Both the position numbers and the translations under genes were made by a program. Below the pieces are notes generated by a model. It did not search any database. It was not told where the DNA came from and saw nothing but the letters and a program-made list of their open reading frames with translations. A DNA stretch of 64,000 nt, from NCBI RefSeq assembly GCF_947502395.1, contig NZ_CANMZM010000002.1:682001-746000 (forward strand), in the 5' to 3' direction. Of the stretch, positions 44,487 to 56,080 are shown piece by piece; positions within the stretch are counted from its first letter, which is position 1; the number at the start of each line of letters is the position of its first letter. Source of the stretch: an uncultured Erythrobacter sp. (GTDB taxonomy: Bacteria; Pseudomonadota; Alphaproteobacteria; Sphingomonadales; Sphingomonadaceae).

Positions 44487-45010
44487 GCGGCCTGACTGGG
44501 CCCGCGCGTCACATAGGGCATCATATGCGGCATAAAGTCGATCTTGCCGATTTCGAGACCCTCTGAGCGCAGAATCGCATAGGCTGTCGTCAGGTGGAAA
44601 TAGAAGTTCACCAGCGACCAATCACGGACGTAGTTTTCTGCGCTCATGGTAAACTGCATCCCGTTGGGGATCTCTATCATGAGCATCTCTTCGGGCGCGA
44701 CCAGCTCATCGGCGCTGATCTCGTCGAGCAGCGCGGCTGTCTCCGCAATCATCGCCTTGGCATCGGCAAGCGTCTTTGGATCGTCTTCTTCTTCCCGCGA
44801 AGTGAAGCTGCGGTCCGTCAGTCGGGGCAGAGCTTCTCCCGGCAAATTGGCGACAAAGCGGACTTGCGTGGCTAGCGGAAGCATGTCTTCGCTCAGTCTC
44901 ACACCAAGCAGAGCATCGCCCTTGGGATGGTTTTCAGCCTTGGCCAAAAGGCCCGACATGATGTTGAGGCGTGCACGATAAACTGCGATGGAAGCGTCGT
45001 GTAATGTCAT
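44483..45010 (-). CDS. DUF1993 family protein
   Basis: The 175-residue protein matches the DUF1993 pattern: MTLHDASIAVYRARLNIMSGLLAKAE at the start, PLATQVRFVANLPGEALPRL, and LVNFYFHLTTAYAILRSEGLEIGK-type helices near the end. The fold is a DinB-like four-helix bundle in related families; no activity is known. It lies 53 bases upstream of the ligase's stop side, on the same strand. Confidence 0.8.
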   Translation of the reverse strand: MTLHDASIAVYRARLNIMSGLLAKAENHPKGDALLGVRLSEDMLPLATQVRFVANLPGEALPRLTDRSFTSREEEDDPKTLADAKAMIAETAALLDEISADELVAPEEMLMIEIPNGMQFTMSAENYVRDWSLVNFYFHLTTAYAILRSEGLEIGKIDFMPHMMPYVTRGPSQAA

Positions 45011-45063
45011 TGGAATTCCTCCTCTTTGAGGGGATAGGTAGCGATTAAGTTTTCAGTTGCAAC

Positions 45064-46659
45064 TTATTCTCGCACGAGCGAGCGCAGCGCCTCGATCCGA
45101 TCTGCCTCATGCACCGGTTTATCCCAGCGGATTCGGTGAATGCGTGGGAAACGCATGGCGAGGCCAGACTTGTGCCGCTTGGAGGAATGCACGCTGTCGA
45201 ATGCGACCTCGAACACCAGCGTGCGCTCGACCTCGCGCACGGGGCCAAACCGGTTGAGAGTGGTCTGGCGCACCAGCTTATCGAGCTTTCTGAGTTCTGC
45301 ATCGGTGAAGCCGGAATAGGCTTTGCCCACCGGGAGAAGCTCGGCCCCATCGTCCGGGTCGCCATCCCAACATCCAAAAGTGTAGTCGGAATAGAAGCTT
45401 GATCGCTTTCCGGACCCGCGCTGGGCGTACATCAGCACGCAATCGATCAGCAGCGGATCGCGCTTCCATTTGTACCAAAGGCCCACCTTACGCCCCGCGA
45501 TATAGGGTGCGTCGCGCCGCTTCAGCATCAGGCCTTCGATCGCGTCATCGCGCGCGCCTTCGCGGATCTCAGCCAGATGATCAAAATCGCGCGCTTCGAC
45601 GAGCGCCGAAATGTCGAAATGTGATGACGGCAGATCGGGAACGAGTGCTTCCAATGATTCCCGCCGTGCCTCCCACGCGCTTTCACGAAGGTCTTCGCCC
45701 TTGAGGATCAGCGTATCATAAAGCCGGACAAAGGCTGGTGATTCGGCCAGCATCTTTTTCGACACCGTCTTGCGGCCCAATCGCTGCTGGAGCGCGTTGA
45801 AGCTTGCAGCCCCGCCCGCCTCTCCGCCCTGAGTTTCGCCCCGTACCAAAAGCTCCCCATCGAGCACGGCGTCTATCGGCAACACATCGAGCAGTTCCGG
45901 AAAAGTTGCCGAGATATCATCCCCGGACCGCGAATAGAGGCGTGTTTCGCCAGCGACCCGCACCAACTGCACGCGAATGCCGTCCCATTTCCATTCTGCC
46001 GCATAGTCCCTGAGGTCGACTTTGGTTTCCTCGAGCGGATGGGCCAACATAAAGGGGCGGAACATCGGACGATTGGATACATCGGGCGGGTCCGCGCCAT
46101 CTGCAGCCCATGCAAAGAGCTCCGCATAGGGCGGCTCAAGCGCATGCCAGTATTCTTCGACTTCATCGACGCTGACGTCGAAGGTCTGCGCAAAGGCAGT
46201 CTTCGCCAGCCGTGCCGAAACCCCGATACGCATGCCCCCTGTGGCAAGCTTGATCAGCGCAAAGCGACCGTTTGCATCAAGGCGATTGAGCAGCTTGGGC
46301 AATTCTTTCAACGCTGTACTTCGATTAAGGTGTGCGAGAAACTCAACCGCTTCGCTGACGCTGGGCGGGTCTTCGTCAGGGACGCCATCCCCGGGCCACA
46401 AGAGGCTGGCGGTTTCGGCGGTGTCGCCGACAAAGTCCCGACTCAGACTCCATAAAAGTGGGTCAATCCGGTCCTTCATCAGATTGCGAATGGTAGAGGA
46501 TTTCACTCCGGGAAAATCAAGCTCGCCCGTCAACGCGCCCAAAGCCCAGCCGCGATCCGGGTCAGGGGTCGTGCGCAAATACTCCGCGATCAAAGCAAGC
46601 TTGCGGTTGCGGCTGGTCGTGTAGACCAGCGTGTCGAGAAGGGTCGCGAAGGCCTTCAC
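45064..46659 (-). CDS. ATP-dependent DNA ligase (cisplatin damage response type)
   Basis: The 531-residue enzyme has an N-terminal DNA-binding domain, a nucleotidyltransferase domain with the AMP-accepting lysine K224 in AEWKWDGIRVQLV, motif III-like SRSGDDISATFPE, motif IV EGLMLKRRDAPY and the OB fold. This ligase type in alpha- and gammaproteobacteria is encoded beside a partner exonuclease and, usually, an Lhr-type helicase and a metallophosphatase. Here the exonuclease is present but the last two are not. The start codon is GTG at 46659. Confidence 0.9.
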   Translation of the reverse strand: MKAFATLLDTLVYTTSRNRKLALIAEYLRTTPDPDRGWALGALTGELDFPGVKSSTIRNLMKDRIDPLLWSLSRDFVGDTAETASLLWPGDGVPDEDPPSVSEAVEFLAHLNRSTALKELPKLLNRLDANGRFALIKLATGGMRIGVSARLAKTAFAQTFDVSVDEVEEYWHALEPPYAELFAWAADGADPPDVSNRPMFRPFMLAHPLEETKVDLRDYAAEWKWDGIRVQLVRVAGETRLYSRSGDDISATFPELLDVLPIDAVLDGELLVRGETQGGEAGGAASFNALQQRLGRKTVSKKMLAESPAFVRLYDTLILKGEDLRESAWEARRESLEALVPDLPSSHFDISALVEARDFDHLAEIREGARDDAIEGLMLKRRDAPYIAGRKVGLWYKWKRDPLLIDCVLMYAQRGSGKRSSFYSDYTFGCWDGDPDDGAELLPVGKAYSGFTDAELRKLDKLVRQTTLNRFGPVREVERTLVFEVAFDSVHSSKRHKSGLAMRFPRIHRIRWDKPVHEADRIEALRSLVRE

Positions 46660-46757
46660 ACCGTAGAACGCCCCGCTTCATCGTGAGGAAAGGTGCAAAT
46701 CCTAAAGGATTGTGCCAAGTCACCTTTCTGCATCCACTTTTTGAGGAACCCACCACG

Positions 46758-47054
46758 ATGAAAATGCTTCACGCCGCCGCCTTGGCGATTGCCCCTGTTT
46801 TGGCCCTTTCTGCGACCCCTGCCCTTGCTGAGGAAGGCGAGAAGGCCTCTTTGACGATCGACAGCTCGATTGAAGCATTGATGGCCAACGAAGCAACCAA
46901 AGCGATCGTTATCAAGCATTTGGGTCCACTGGATCAGCACCCATTCTATGGCCAGTTCAAGGGCATGACCCTTGCGCAAGTTCAACCGATGTCGAACGGG
47001 CAAATCACAGACGAAACGATCGAGAAGATCAAAACTGAGCTTTCGGCTCTTTAA
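46758..47054 (+). CDS. Small exported protein of unknown function
   Basis: The 98-residue protein has a signal peptide (cleavage after A24, PALAEEGE). The mature 74-residue part is mostly helical: DSSIEALMANEATKAIVIKH, FYGQFKGMTLAQVQPM and DETIEKIKTELSAL. No domain is recognised. GAGGAA upstream supports the start at 46758. It sits in the opposite strand between ligase and exonuclease genes and looks inserted into that pair. Confidence 0.72.
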   Translation: MKMLHAAALAIAPVLALSATPALAEEGEKASLTIDSSIEALMANEATKAIVIKHLGPLDQHPFYGQFKGMTLAQVQPMSNGQITDETIEKIKTELSAL

Positions 47055-47079
47055 GGGTATTGGGCAGGAAGAGGAGCGA

Positions 47080-48084
47080 TCAATCATCCTCTTCCTCCCG
47101 CCCCACCAGCGCCAATGCTCGCGCGCGGCGTTGGTTAAGCTCGCACCATCGCAGCAGCGCTTCCTCGCGCCCGTGGGTGATCCATGTTTCGGCCGGGTTC
47201 ACATCTGCGATCGTCTCGGTGAGCTCATTCCAATCAGCATGGTCTGAAATGATCAACGGCAGTTCGACTCCCCGCTGACGCGCTCTGCCGCGCACGCGCA
47301 TCCATCCGCTGGCCATAGCTGTGATCGGCGAAGGCAGGCGGCGCGACCACCTATCATTAAGTGCCGAGGGGGGTGCGATAATGATCGCGCCTTGCATCTC
47401 CTCCTTGGTATGGTCTGCGACGAGGCGAAGCTCACCCAGATGCACGCCGTGCTCCTCATAAAGCCTGCACATTTTCTCCATAGCGCCGTGCAGATAGATC
47501 GGGGCTTCATGCCCTGCCGCTCGCAGCTCTGCGATAACACGCTGCGCTTTGCCTAGCGCATAGGCGCCCACCAGCACGCTGGCCTCGGGAGTCGAATCGA
47601 GTGCAGAGAGCAGCTTTGCCATCTCATCCTCAATCGGTGGATGGGTAAAGACAGGTAGTCCAAACGTCGCCTCCGTAATGAAGACATCGCAAGGTATGAC
47701 TTCAAAGGGCGTGCATGTTGGGTCTGGGCGGCGTTTATAGTCGCCGGTGATCACCACCCGCTCGCCTGCATGCTCGAGCAGGATTTGCGCGGAGCCCAAG
47801 ACATGGCCAGCAGGCACAAATGTCGCATCTACGTCGCCAGGAAGCCTGACCGTCTCGCCATAGGCCACGGGAGCCGCGCCCGCGCGTGTATTGTAGCGCA
47901 GTTCCATAATCGCAAGCGTTTCGGGCGTGGCGATTGTCTCGCCATGCCCCCCTCGCGCATGATCAGCGTGTCCATGGGTGACCAGCGCCTTGTCGACGGC
48001 GCGCGAAGGGTCAATCCAGACACCCGCTGGGACGACTTCAACGCCCCAAGGGTGCGGATTAATCCAGGAAAAGGGCGCGCTCAT
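47080..48084 (-). CDS. Ligase-associated DNA exonuclease (metallo-beta-lactamase fold)
   Basis: The 334-residue protein has the MBL metal motif VTHGHADHARGGH, then AGHVLGSAQILLEHAG and a beta-CASP-like region with EATFGLPVFTHP and LVGAYALGKAQRVI. The family is annotated as the exonuclease acting with the neighbouring ATP-dependent ligase in repair. It ends 25 bases from the convergent small gene. Confidence 0.88.
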   Translation of the reverse strand: MSAPFSWINPHPWGVEVVPAGVWIDPSRAVDKALVTHGHADHARGGHGETIATPETLAIMELRYNTRAGAAPVAYGETVRLPGDVDATFVPAGHVLGSAQILLEHAGERVVITGDYKRRPDPTCTPFEVIPCDVFITEATFGLPVFTHPPIEDEMAKLLSALDSTPEASVLVGAYALGKAQRVIAELRAAGHEAPIYLHGAMEKMCRLYEEHGVHLGELRLVADHTKEEMQGAIIIAPPSALNDRWSRRLPSPITAMASGWMRVRGRARQRGVELPLIISDHADWNELTETIADVNPAETWITHGREEALLRWCELNQRRARALALVGREEEDD

Positions 48085-48121
48085 AGGATGTTATACCACC
48101 AAGAGCACCCCGAGGTTCCGA

Positions 48122-50200
48122 TTACTCAGCCTCTTTGTCCGTCCGATATTTATCGAACCACGCAATCACACTCGCCGTGCGTGCAGCCTGCTGGCTGGGG
48201 CTTTGGCTGAGGTTGTTGTGGCTGGAATCGGGCGTCACCACGAGCGCGGTGTCCACGCCCACCAGCTTGAGGGCGGCGTAGAATTGTTCGGCTTCGCTTC
48301 GAGGAGTGCGATAATCATCCGCGCCGACAAGAACCAGCGTTGGCGTGGTCACATTGGCCATATTGCTCAACGGGCCACGCTCCCAATATTCCTCAGGCTT
48401 CTCCCACGGGAGGCCGCCCAGCCAATAGCGCGGGATAAGGGTGGGAAGGTCGGACATGAGGCCCTGGCTCACCCAGTTGATGACGGGTTTGTGCACGGCG
48501 GCTGCATTGAACCGGTCAGTCTTGCCGACCACGTAAGCGGTGAGGATACCGCCGCCAGACCCGCCCGTGACAAACAGGTTCTCCTGATCGGCGAAGCCTT
48601 GCGCGACCGCTGCATCGACGACGGCCATCAACTCAGGGACGTTGCTGATTGGGTAATTGTCTTCAATCCGGTCCGCAAATGCCTCGCCATAGCCGGTCGA
48701 ACCGCCCGGATTGGCAAAGACAACAGCGTAGCCCGCCGCGCCATAGAGTTGATAATCGACCGAGAATTCAGGGCCATAGGCTGCATAGGGACCCCCGTGC
48801 ATCTCGAGGATGGCAGGGACTGTGTCGCCGGCCTCATATCCTGGCGGGAGCATGATCCATGCAGGGATCACCGTGCCATCATCCATGGTGACAGAGAGCT
48901 CGCGCGTTTCACCCATTTCCTTGCCTGCAAGGCTGACGGCGTTGAGCGATGTCAGAGTGCGGATGCCGCGGCGCGTTTGGACCCCAACATCAGGCGGCGC
49001 GACCGAACTCTGTGTGGTAAAGGCGAGCGAGCCGTTGTCGCTCACTGACCATTGGCCGCCGGTGTAAGGAAGCGCGTAATACCCGCTGCCGACGCGCGCA
49101 TCCAAGGGATCGGGCGCGGCCGCATTTAGACCAATCCGCGCAACGCGATGCTCTCCGTCATCCTCATAACTCGCAAAGAGTCCCGCATCATTCCATTCGA
49201 TCCCGTCAAAGCCGCGGTCAAAACCGGGCACCAGCTGGCGCGAACCGCTGCCATCGGAGTTCATAACGTAGAGATTGGTCTGATCGAAGGCATTGCCTAG
49301 ATCGTCGAAACCCAAATAGGCGATTTGGGAACCATCAGGGGAGACCTGTGCGCCGCCGTCGGGGCCATCGCGCGTGGTCAGGGCTGTGATATCGCCGCTT
49401 GCGATATTAAGCGCGTAAATCTCGCTGCCGAAGATTTCGAGCTCCCAATCCTCTTTGCGATTGGCGGAGAAATAGAGCTTTGAGCCATCCGGAGACCACT
49501 CGACCGCGCCGCCGTTGGAATATTCGCCAAAGGTGAGCTGACGCGGTGCGCCGCCCTTTGCGCTAACGACGAATAGTTGTGTCGTGCCCGGCTTCACATA
49601 AGACCCGCCATCGCGGCGATAGACCAGTCGGTCGATCACTTGGATAGGCTTGCCCCACTCCGCGCCTTCAGGCTTCGCGGGAGCTGCGCCAAGGGTCAGA
49701 CCTTTGCCGGGAACACGCGCCGTGTAGGCGATCTGCGTGCCATCAGGTGACCACTGAATGCCGCCCGGCCCTTCTGCCAATGCGGTGATATTGGCGCTTT
49801 CACCCGTGCCCATCCAGCGTACGTGCAGTTCCGGGCCGCCGCCGCTTTCGGTTGAAACATAGGCGAGACGACCCCCGTCCGGCGACCAGCGCGGGCTCAC
49901 ATGCGTGCCTTCACCCGTCACTAGCGGGGTTTCTTCGCCGCTGCGCACATCGATGAGCCAGATCGACGAGACCGCTCGGTCTGTCATGATGTCGTTGGTA
50001 CGCCTGACATAGGCGATCTTGCTGCCATCCGGGCTAATCTGCGGGTCCGCTGCAACGGACAGGCCGAAGATATCATCTCCGGTGAAGTGCTGCTCAGGAG
50101 CCGAAACACCATCGCTGCTGTCATCCGCTGCTAGCGGTGTGGTCAGCGCAAGGGCGCTCGCGGAGAGAATAGCCTTAAGGGCAAAACTGCGTGCAAACAT
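48122..50200 (-). CDS. Exported S9 family prolyl oligopeptidase
   Basis: The 692-residue protein has a signal peptide to about residue 25, a WD40/TolB-like propeller with repeated SPDG blades (ISPDGSKIAYVRR, WSPDGGRLAYVS), and a C-terminal alpha/beta hydrolase with FVTGGSGGGILTAYV (catalytic serine) and DSSHNNLS (histidine). It would degrade peptides in the periplasm. The start at 50200 is chosen for the signal peptide and GGAG upstream. Confidence 0.92.
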   Translation of the reverse strand: MFARSFALKAILSASALALTTPLAADDSSDGVSAPEQHFTGDDIFGLSVAADPQISPDGSKIAYVRRTNDIMTDRAVSSIWLIDVRSGEETPLVTGEGTHVSPRWSPDGGRLAYVSTESGGGPELHVRWMGTGESANITALAEGPGGIQWSPDGTQIAYTARVPGKGLTLGAAPAKPEGAEWGKPIQVIDRLVYRRDGGSYVKPGTTQLFVVSAKGGAPRQLTFGEYSNGGAVEWSPDGSKLYFSANRKEDWELEIFGSEIYALNIASGDITALTTRDGPDGGAQVSPDGSQIAYLGFDDLGNAFDQTNLYVMNSDGSGSRQLVPGFDRGFDGIEWNDAGLFASYEDDGEHRVARIGLNAAAPDPLDARVGSGYYALPYTGGQWSVSDNGSLAFTTQSSVAPPDVGVQTRRGIRTLTSLNAVSLAGKEMGETRELSVTMDDGTVIPAWIMLPPGYEAGDTVPAILEMHGGPYAAYGPEFSVDYQLYGAAGYAVVFANPGGSTGYGEAFADRIEDNYPISNVPELMAVVDAAVAQGFADQENLFVTGGSGGGILTAYVVGKTDRFNAAAVHKPVINWVSQGLMSDLPTLIPRYWLGGLPWEKPEEYWERGPLSNMANVTTPTLVLVGADDYRTPRSEAEQFYAALKLVGVDTALVVTPDSSHNNLSQSPSQQAARTASVIAWFDKYRTDKEAE

Positions 50201-50270
50201 AAACGGCTCCAGAGATGGAAATCTGGAGCCGATCAATGCCGATATTTCGGGTCTTGTCTAGCGCTGTAGA

Positions 50271-52667
<2,397 letters not shown>

Positions 52668-52786
52668 TTACAGTCCCTATTGGGGTGAAAGCGGGGTGGG
52701 GCAAATAGTGTTTAACGCAATATGGGGGGCATTTTGGTAAATGCGACTCCAATTATGTGCGAAACCCGACGCGGGCATAACTGTGA

Positions 52787-52990
52787 TCATGAGCCCGAAC
52801 TCTTAAAAAGTGCATCTGCCGCAGCTCGGTGTTTTGCGGCTTTGTCGCTATGCTCCTGAACGCGGGCAATTTCTGCTTGGAGAAGGGCGATGCGCGCAGC
52901 CAGCTCGTCTTGGCTATAAGGTGCGAGATCCTCCGCTGCCAGCTTGTGTGCAGCGTCTCCTTTGGCCCGGGGAAGGTCTTCTTCATCCAT
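52787..52990 (-). CDS. DUF1192 small coiled-coil protein
   Basis: The 67-residue protein begins MDEEDLPRAKGD and contains LAPYSQDELAARIALLQAEI, the DUF1192 signature, then a short coiled coil ending RAAADALFK. Function unknown. It faces the quinone oxidoreductase gene across a 142-base gap, a common arrangement in sphingomonads from memory. Confidence 0.82.
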   Translation of the reverse strand: MDEEDLPRAKGDAAHKLAAEDLAPYSQDELAARIALLQAEIARVQEHSDKAAKHRAAADALFKSSGS

Positions 52991-53132
52991 TGAAAGCGAT
53001 CATCGCTTCTGCATCGGCTTGCTGTCAATGCGGATGCTGGGTATTTGCGCTGTTTGATTGAAGGTGGCGCATTTGTACCATGGGGTGGTGCAACCATGGC
53101 GACCTTCAGATTTGCAAAGGGTGGGGGCACAT

Positions 53133-54137
53133 ATGCCGGAATTGCCAGAGACGATGCAGGCCATTGGTTTTGAGCAACCGGGAGGGCCTGATGTGTTGCG
53201 CGTCGAGGAGGCCCCGCTCCCTCAGATTGGTTCTGGCGACGTTCTCATCAAGGTCGCCTATGCGGGGGTTAATCGTCCCGATTGCATTCAACGCGCCGGC
53301 AATTATCCAGCCCCTCCGGGCGCTTCGCCCATTCTGGGTCTCGAAGTGGCCGGCGAAGTGGTTGGAGTAGGCGGCGATGTCCCTCGTGAAATGCTGGGAA
53401 GTGTGGTTGCGGCTCTCACACCTGGCGGAGGCTATGCCGAATATTGCACCGCCCCCTGGCAACATTGCTTGCCCGTTCCTGATGGCATGGATTTGAAGCA
53501 TGCGGCGGCATTGCCTGAGACGCTGTTCACCGTGTGGCACAATGTGTTTGAGCGTGGCTGCGCGCGCGATGGCGAGACGTTGCTCGTTCACGGCGGCACC
53601 AGCGGTATTGGCACGATGGCGATCATGCTGGCGAAAGCCTTTGACCTCAATGTGATCACGACTTGCGGTGATGAGGCCAAGTGTGAGGCGGCTCGCGGAC
53701 TGGGTGCAGATATTGCGATCAATTACCGCGAGGCGGATTTCGTCGAAGCCGTTCGAGAGCACACCGGGGGCAAGGGCGTCGACATCGTGCTCGATATGGT
53801 CTCGGGTGATTATGTTCCGCGAAATCTCCAGTGCCTTGCCGAAGATGGTCGCCATGTGACTATCGCCGTGCTTGGCGGTGCCAAGGCGGAAATATTCATT
53901 CCTATGGTGATGATGCGGCGCCTGACGTTAACAGGATCAACTCTGCGTCCGCGCTCTGACGCCTTCAAGGCTGCCTTGGCTGACGAGATCGCAGACAATG
54001 CCTGGCCGCTGTTCACAAGCGGCGAGCTGTCCCCAGTCATGGACCAGACATTCCCGCTTGCTGGGGCCGCCGAGGCGCATGCAAGGATGGAATCGAGCGC
54101 GCATATCGGCAAGATCATGCTGGAGGTCGCGCCTTGA
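53133..54137 (+). CDS. NAD(P)H:quinone oxidoreductase, PIG3/Qor type
   Basis: The 334-residue zinc-free MDR protein has GLEVAGEVVGVGGDV, the nucleotide-binding VHGGTSGIGTMAIMLA and KGVDIVLDMVSGDYV. The family reduces quinones or enones with NADPH. The start at 53133 fits the family N-terminus. Its stop overlaps the TTG of the composite GST gene. Confidence 0.9.
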   Translation: MPELPETMQAIGFEQPGGPDVLRVEEAPLPQIGSGDVLIKVAYAGVNRPDCIQRAGNYPAPPGASPILGLEVAGEVVGVGGDVPREMLGSVVAALTPGGGYAEYCTAPWQHCLPVPDGMDLKHAAALPETLFTVWHNVFERGCARDGETLLVHGGTSGIGTMAIMLAKAFDLNVITTCGDEAKCEAARGLGADIAINYREADFVEAVREHTGGKGVDIVLDMVSGDYVPRNLQCLAEDGRHVTIAVLGGAKAEIFIPMVMMRRLTLTGSTLRPRSDAFKAALADEIADNAWPLFTSGELSPVMDQTFPLAGAAEAHARMESSAHIGKIMLEVAP

Positions 54138-55096
54138 GCTACCCGGTCCTGCAAATCACGGGCGACTATGCTTTTGTCGAAATCCGTAAGGGACGTGCGG
54201 CCGAGCGTTGGGAGGACATGGCGCTCGTCTATCGCGGATCCGCCTCGCGCGGCGATGAATGGAAGGGCGCGGAGGGCGAGAAGCTTTGGGGTTGCCACTG
54301 CCTCTGGCCGAGCGATCCCAATTCCACCCTCTCGCAGCCCTATGATGTGTCATCGCGTGCTGGTCTCGCCGTTGGACAGCCGCGGCTTCTTCGCTTTCCC
54401 ACCCGCGTTGGCAGCTTCCGCTCCTTCGCCGCATTTGAGTCGCTTGCCGATGAGGTGCAGGAGGACGCTTTGCCTCGTCTCTTGCTGCACGAAGACCCAA
54501 AGAGCGGCAATTGCTACAAGATCAAGCTGACCACAGCCTTATTGGGCCTGCCGCTCGAGACGCGACAATACGACATTCTCAATGGCGAGACGCGCACGCC
54601 TGAATTCCTCGAAAACGTCAATTCAAACGGTCGGATTCCGGTATTGCAAATTGGAGAGAGCGAGAACGCGCGCTTCCTGCCCGAAAGCAACGCCGCTTGC
54701 TGGTATCTCGCGTCCGGCTCAGACTTGATCCCAGACGATCGCTTCGCCCAGGCCGATATGCTGCGCTGGATGTTCTTCGAGCAATATCAGCACGAGCCCA
54801 ACGTTGCGACGTTGCGGTTCTGGTTGCGCTTTGTGGGGGAGGCCAATCTCTCGGATGAGCAACAGGCCCAAATCCCGGCTAGACGCGTAGCGGGACAAGC
54901 GGCATTGGAGTTGCTCGACGGCGAGCTTGCAGATCGGCCATTCCTTTGCGGCGAGGCGCTAACTCTCGCGGATATAACCCTGTTTGCCTATTCGCACCTA
55001 GCGGGTGACGCAGGGTTTGAACTTGGTGTCCTTGGCAATCTCAGCGCGTGGATTGAGCGCGTTAAACAGGTGCCCGGCTTTGCGCCGATGGATTGA
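54134..55096 (+). CDS. Glutathione S-transferase with an unrecognised N-terminal part
   Basis: The open frame of 320 codons starts TTG 54134, overlapping the oxidoreductase stop. Residues 113-320 are a full GST: LLLHEDPKSGNCYKIKLT, then NSNGRIPVLQIG (glutathione site) and a helical domain with ALTLADITLFAY. Residues 1-112 contain no family I recognise; VEIRKGRAAERWEDM and EKLWGCHCLWPS are its clearest parts. A strong ribosome-binding site and TTG at 54470 would make a 208-residue GST alone. So this is either a fusion, or two products from one frame. Confidence 0.8.
   Translation: MSYPVLQITGDYAFVEIRKGRAAERWEDMALVYRGSASRGDEWKGAEGEKLWGCHCLWPSDPNSTLSQPYDVSSRAGLAVGQPRLLRFPTRVGSFRSFAAFESLADEVQEDALPRLLLHEDPKSGNCYKIKLTTALLGLPLETRQYDILNGETRTPEFLENVNSNGRIPVLQIGESENARFLPESNAACWYLASGSDLIPDDRFAQADMLRWMFFEQYQHEPNVATLRFWLRFVGEANLSDEQQAQIPARRVAGQAALELLDGELADRPFLCGEALTLADITLFAYSHLAGDAGFELGVLGNLSAWIERVKQVPGFAPMD
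54459..54472 (+). promoter_or_regulatory. Internal ribosome-binding site and TTG start for the GST part
   Basis: AGGAGGA (54459-54465) sits five bases before an in-frame TTG (54470-54472), exactly at the expected GST N-terminus. This would give a normal-length GST without the upstream part. Confidence 0.6.
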
Positions 55097-55174
55097 TCCT
55101 GCGACCTCCCAGCAGACAAAGCAAAGCATTTCCTTGCCCCGCCGACCGACTTCGCCTATCTAACGTCGTGCAAT

Positions 55175-55196
55175 GGCCGCTCCGCAAGGGGCGGCC
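55175..55196 (+). other. GCAA-tetraloop hairpin in the TrcR leader
   Basis: GGCCGCTCC (55175-55183) pairs with GGGGCGGCC (55188-55196) over nine positions, one of them G-U, closed by GCAA, a GNRA tetraloop. CTTATTATTTCT follows. It ends 29 bases before the TrcR start and may be a terminator of the upstream gene, an attenuator or an mRNA stabiliser. Confidence 0.65.
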
Positions 55197-55225
55197 CTTA
55201 TTATTTCTAACGGAGATTTCCCCCA

Positions 55226-56059
55226 ATGGCACAAAAGGAACAGCCAAAGCCGCTGATGCCGCATGCCACGGCCACTTGGCTGGTCGATCACACCGGTCTG
55301 GCGTTTGAACAGATCGCCGAGTTCTGCGGGCTGCACATCCTTGAAGTGCAGGCCATGGCCGATGATCTTGCTGGCAGCAAATACACCGGCCGTGATCCGG
55401 TGCACGCTGGCGAATTGACGCTGCAAGAGATCAAGCTGGGCGAAGAAGACGCGGAATATGCGCTGAAAATGCATAAGGCTCCGGTTGAGGTGACCCGCAC
55501 CAAAGGGCCGCGCTATACGCCTGTGTCCAAGCGTCAGGATAAGCCTGATGGCATTGCCTGGCTCTTGCGCAACCACCCTGAGGTATCCGATGCCCAAATC
55601 GGCAAGCTGATTGGTACGACGCGCAACACCATCGGTGCCATTCGTGAGCGGTCGCACTGGAACATTCAGAACATTCAGCCCAAAGACCCAGTGACCCTTG
55701 GCCTTTGTGCACAGCGCGAATTGGACGCTGTGGTTGCCAAGGCGGCCAAGCGCGCAGGCGTCACTGAAGAAGCGCCCGTTGTTGATGAAGCGGCGATCGA
55801 TACGCGGTCTGACAAGGATAAGCTGATCGAAGAACTGCGCGCTGAACGTGCGGCAAACGAAAAAGCCGCCGCCGAAGCTGCGCAAGAGGCCGAAGCTGAA
55901 GCATGGCTCGCTGAAAAGCGTGCAGCCGAAGAAGCGAGTGCAGAAGAGACAGTGGATGTCGAGGCCGCTTTTGCCGCTCCTGAAGCCGCGCCAGCCGAAG
56001 AGGCTGCTCCGGTTGAAGAGGCGAGTGAAGACGACTCGGAAACAGACAGCGGCAGCTAA
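55226..56059 (+). CDS. trcR: Cell cycle transcriptional regulator TrcR (DUF1013)
   Basis: The 277-residue protein matches DUF1013: MPHATATWLVDHTGLAFEQI, an HTH-like DAQIGKLIGTTRNTIGAIRE, and NIQPKDPVTLGLCAQRELDA. TrcR homologues bind promoters of cell-cycle genes and RNA polymerase in alphaproteobacteria. The last 80 residues are a Glu/Ala-rich, acidic coiled-coil tail (about 200-277), longer than the core fold. A strong terminator follows. Confidence 0.88.
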   Translation: MAQKEQPKPLMPHATATWLVDHTGLAFEQIAEFCGLHILEVQAMADDLAGSKYTGRDPVHAGELTLQEIKLGEEDAEYALKMHKAPVEVTRTKGPRYTPVSKRQDKPDGIAWLLRNHPEVSDAQIGKLIGTTRNTIGAIRERSHWNIQNIQPKDPVTLGLCAQRELDAVVAKAAKRAGVTEEAPVVDEAAIDTRSDKDKLIEELRAERAANEKAAAEAAQEAEAEAWLAEKRAAEEASAEETVDVEAAFAAPEAAPAEEAAPVEEASEDDSETDSGS

Positions 56060-56080
56060 ATCAGACGGTCAATGGAACCA

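Noticed and set aside
47978..49048. 356-codon open frame across the exonuclease and S9 peptidase genes
   Set aside because: Spans two well-supported genes on the other strand and has no domain features.
52668..52786. Heat-shock sigma-32 promoter before clpA
   Set aside because: A CCCATATTG-like -10 exists but no CTTG-type -35 is found at the right distance.
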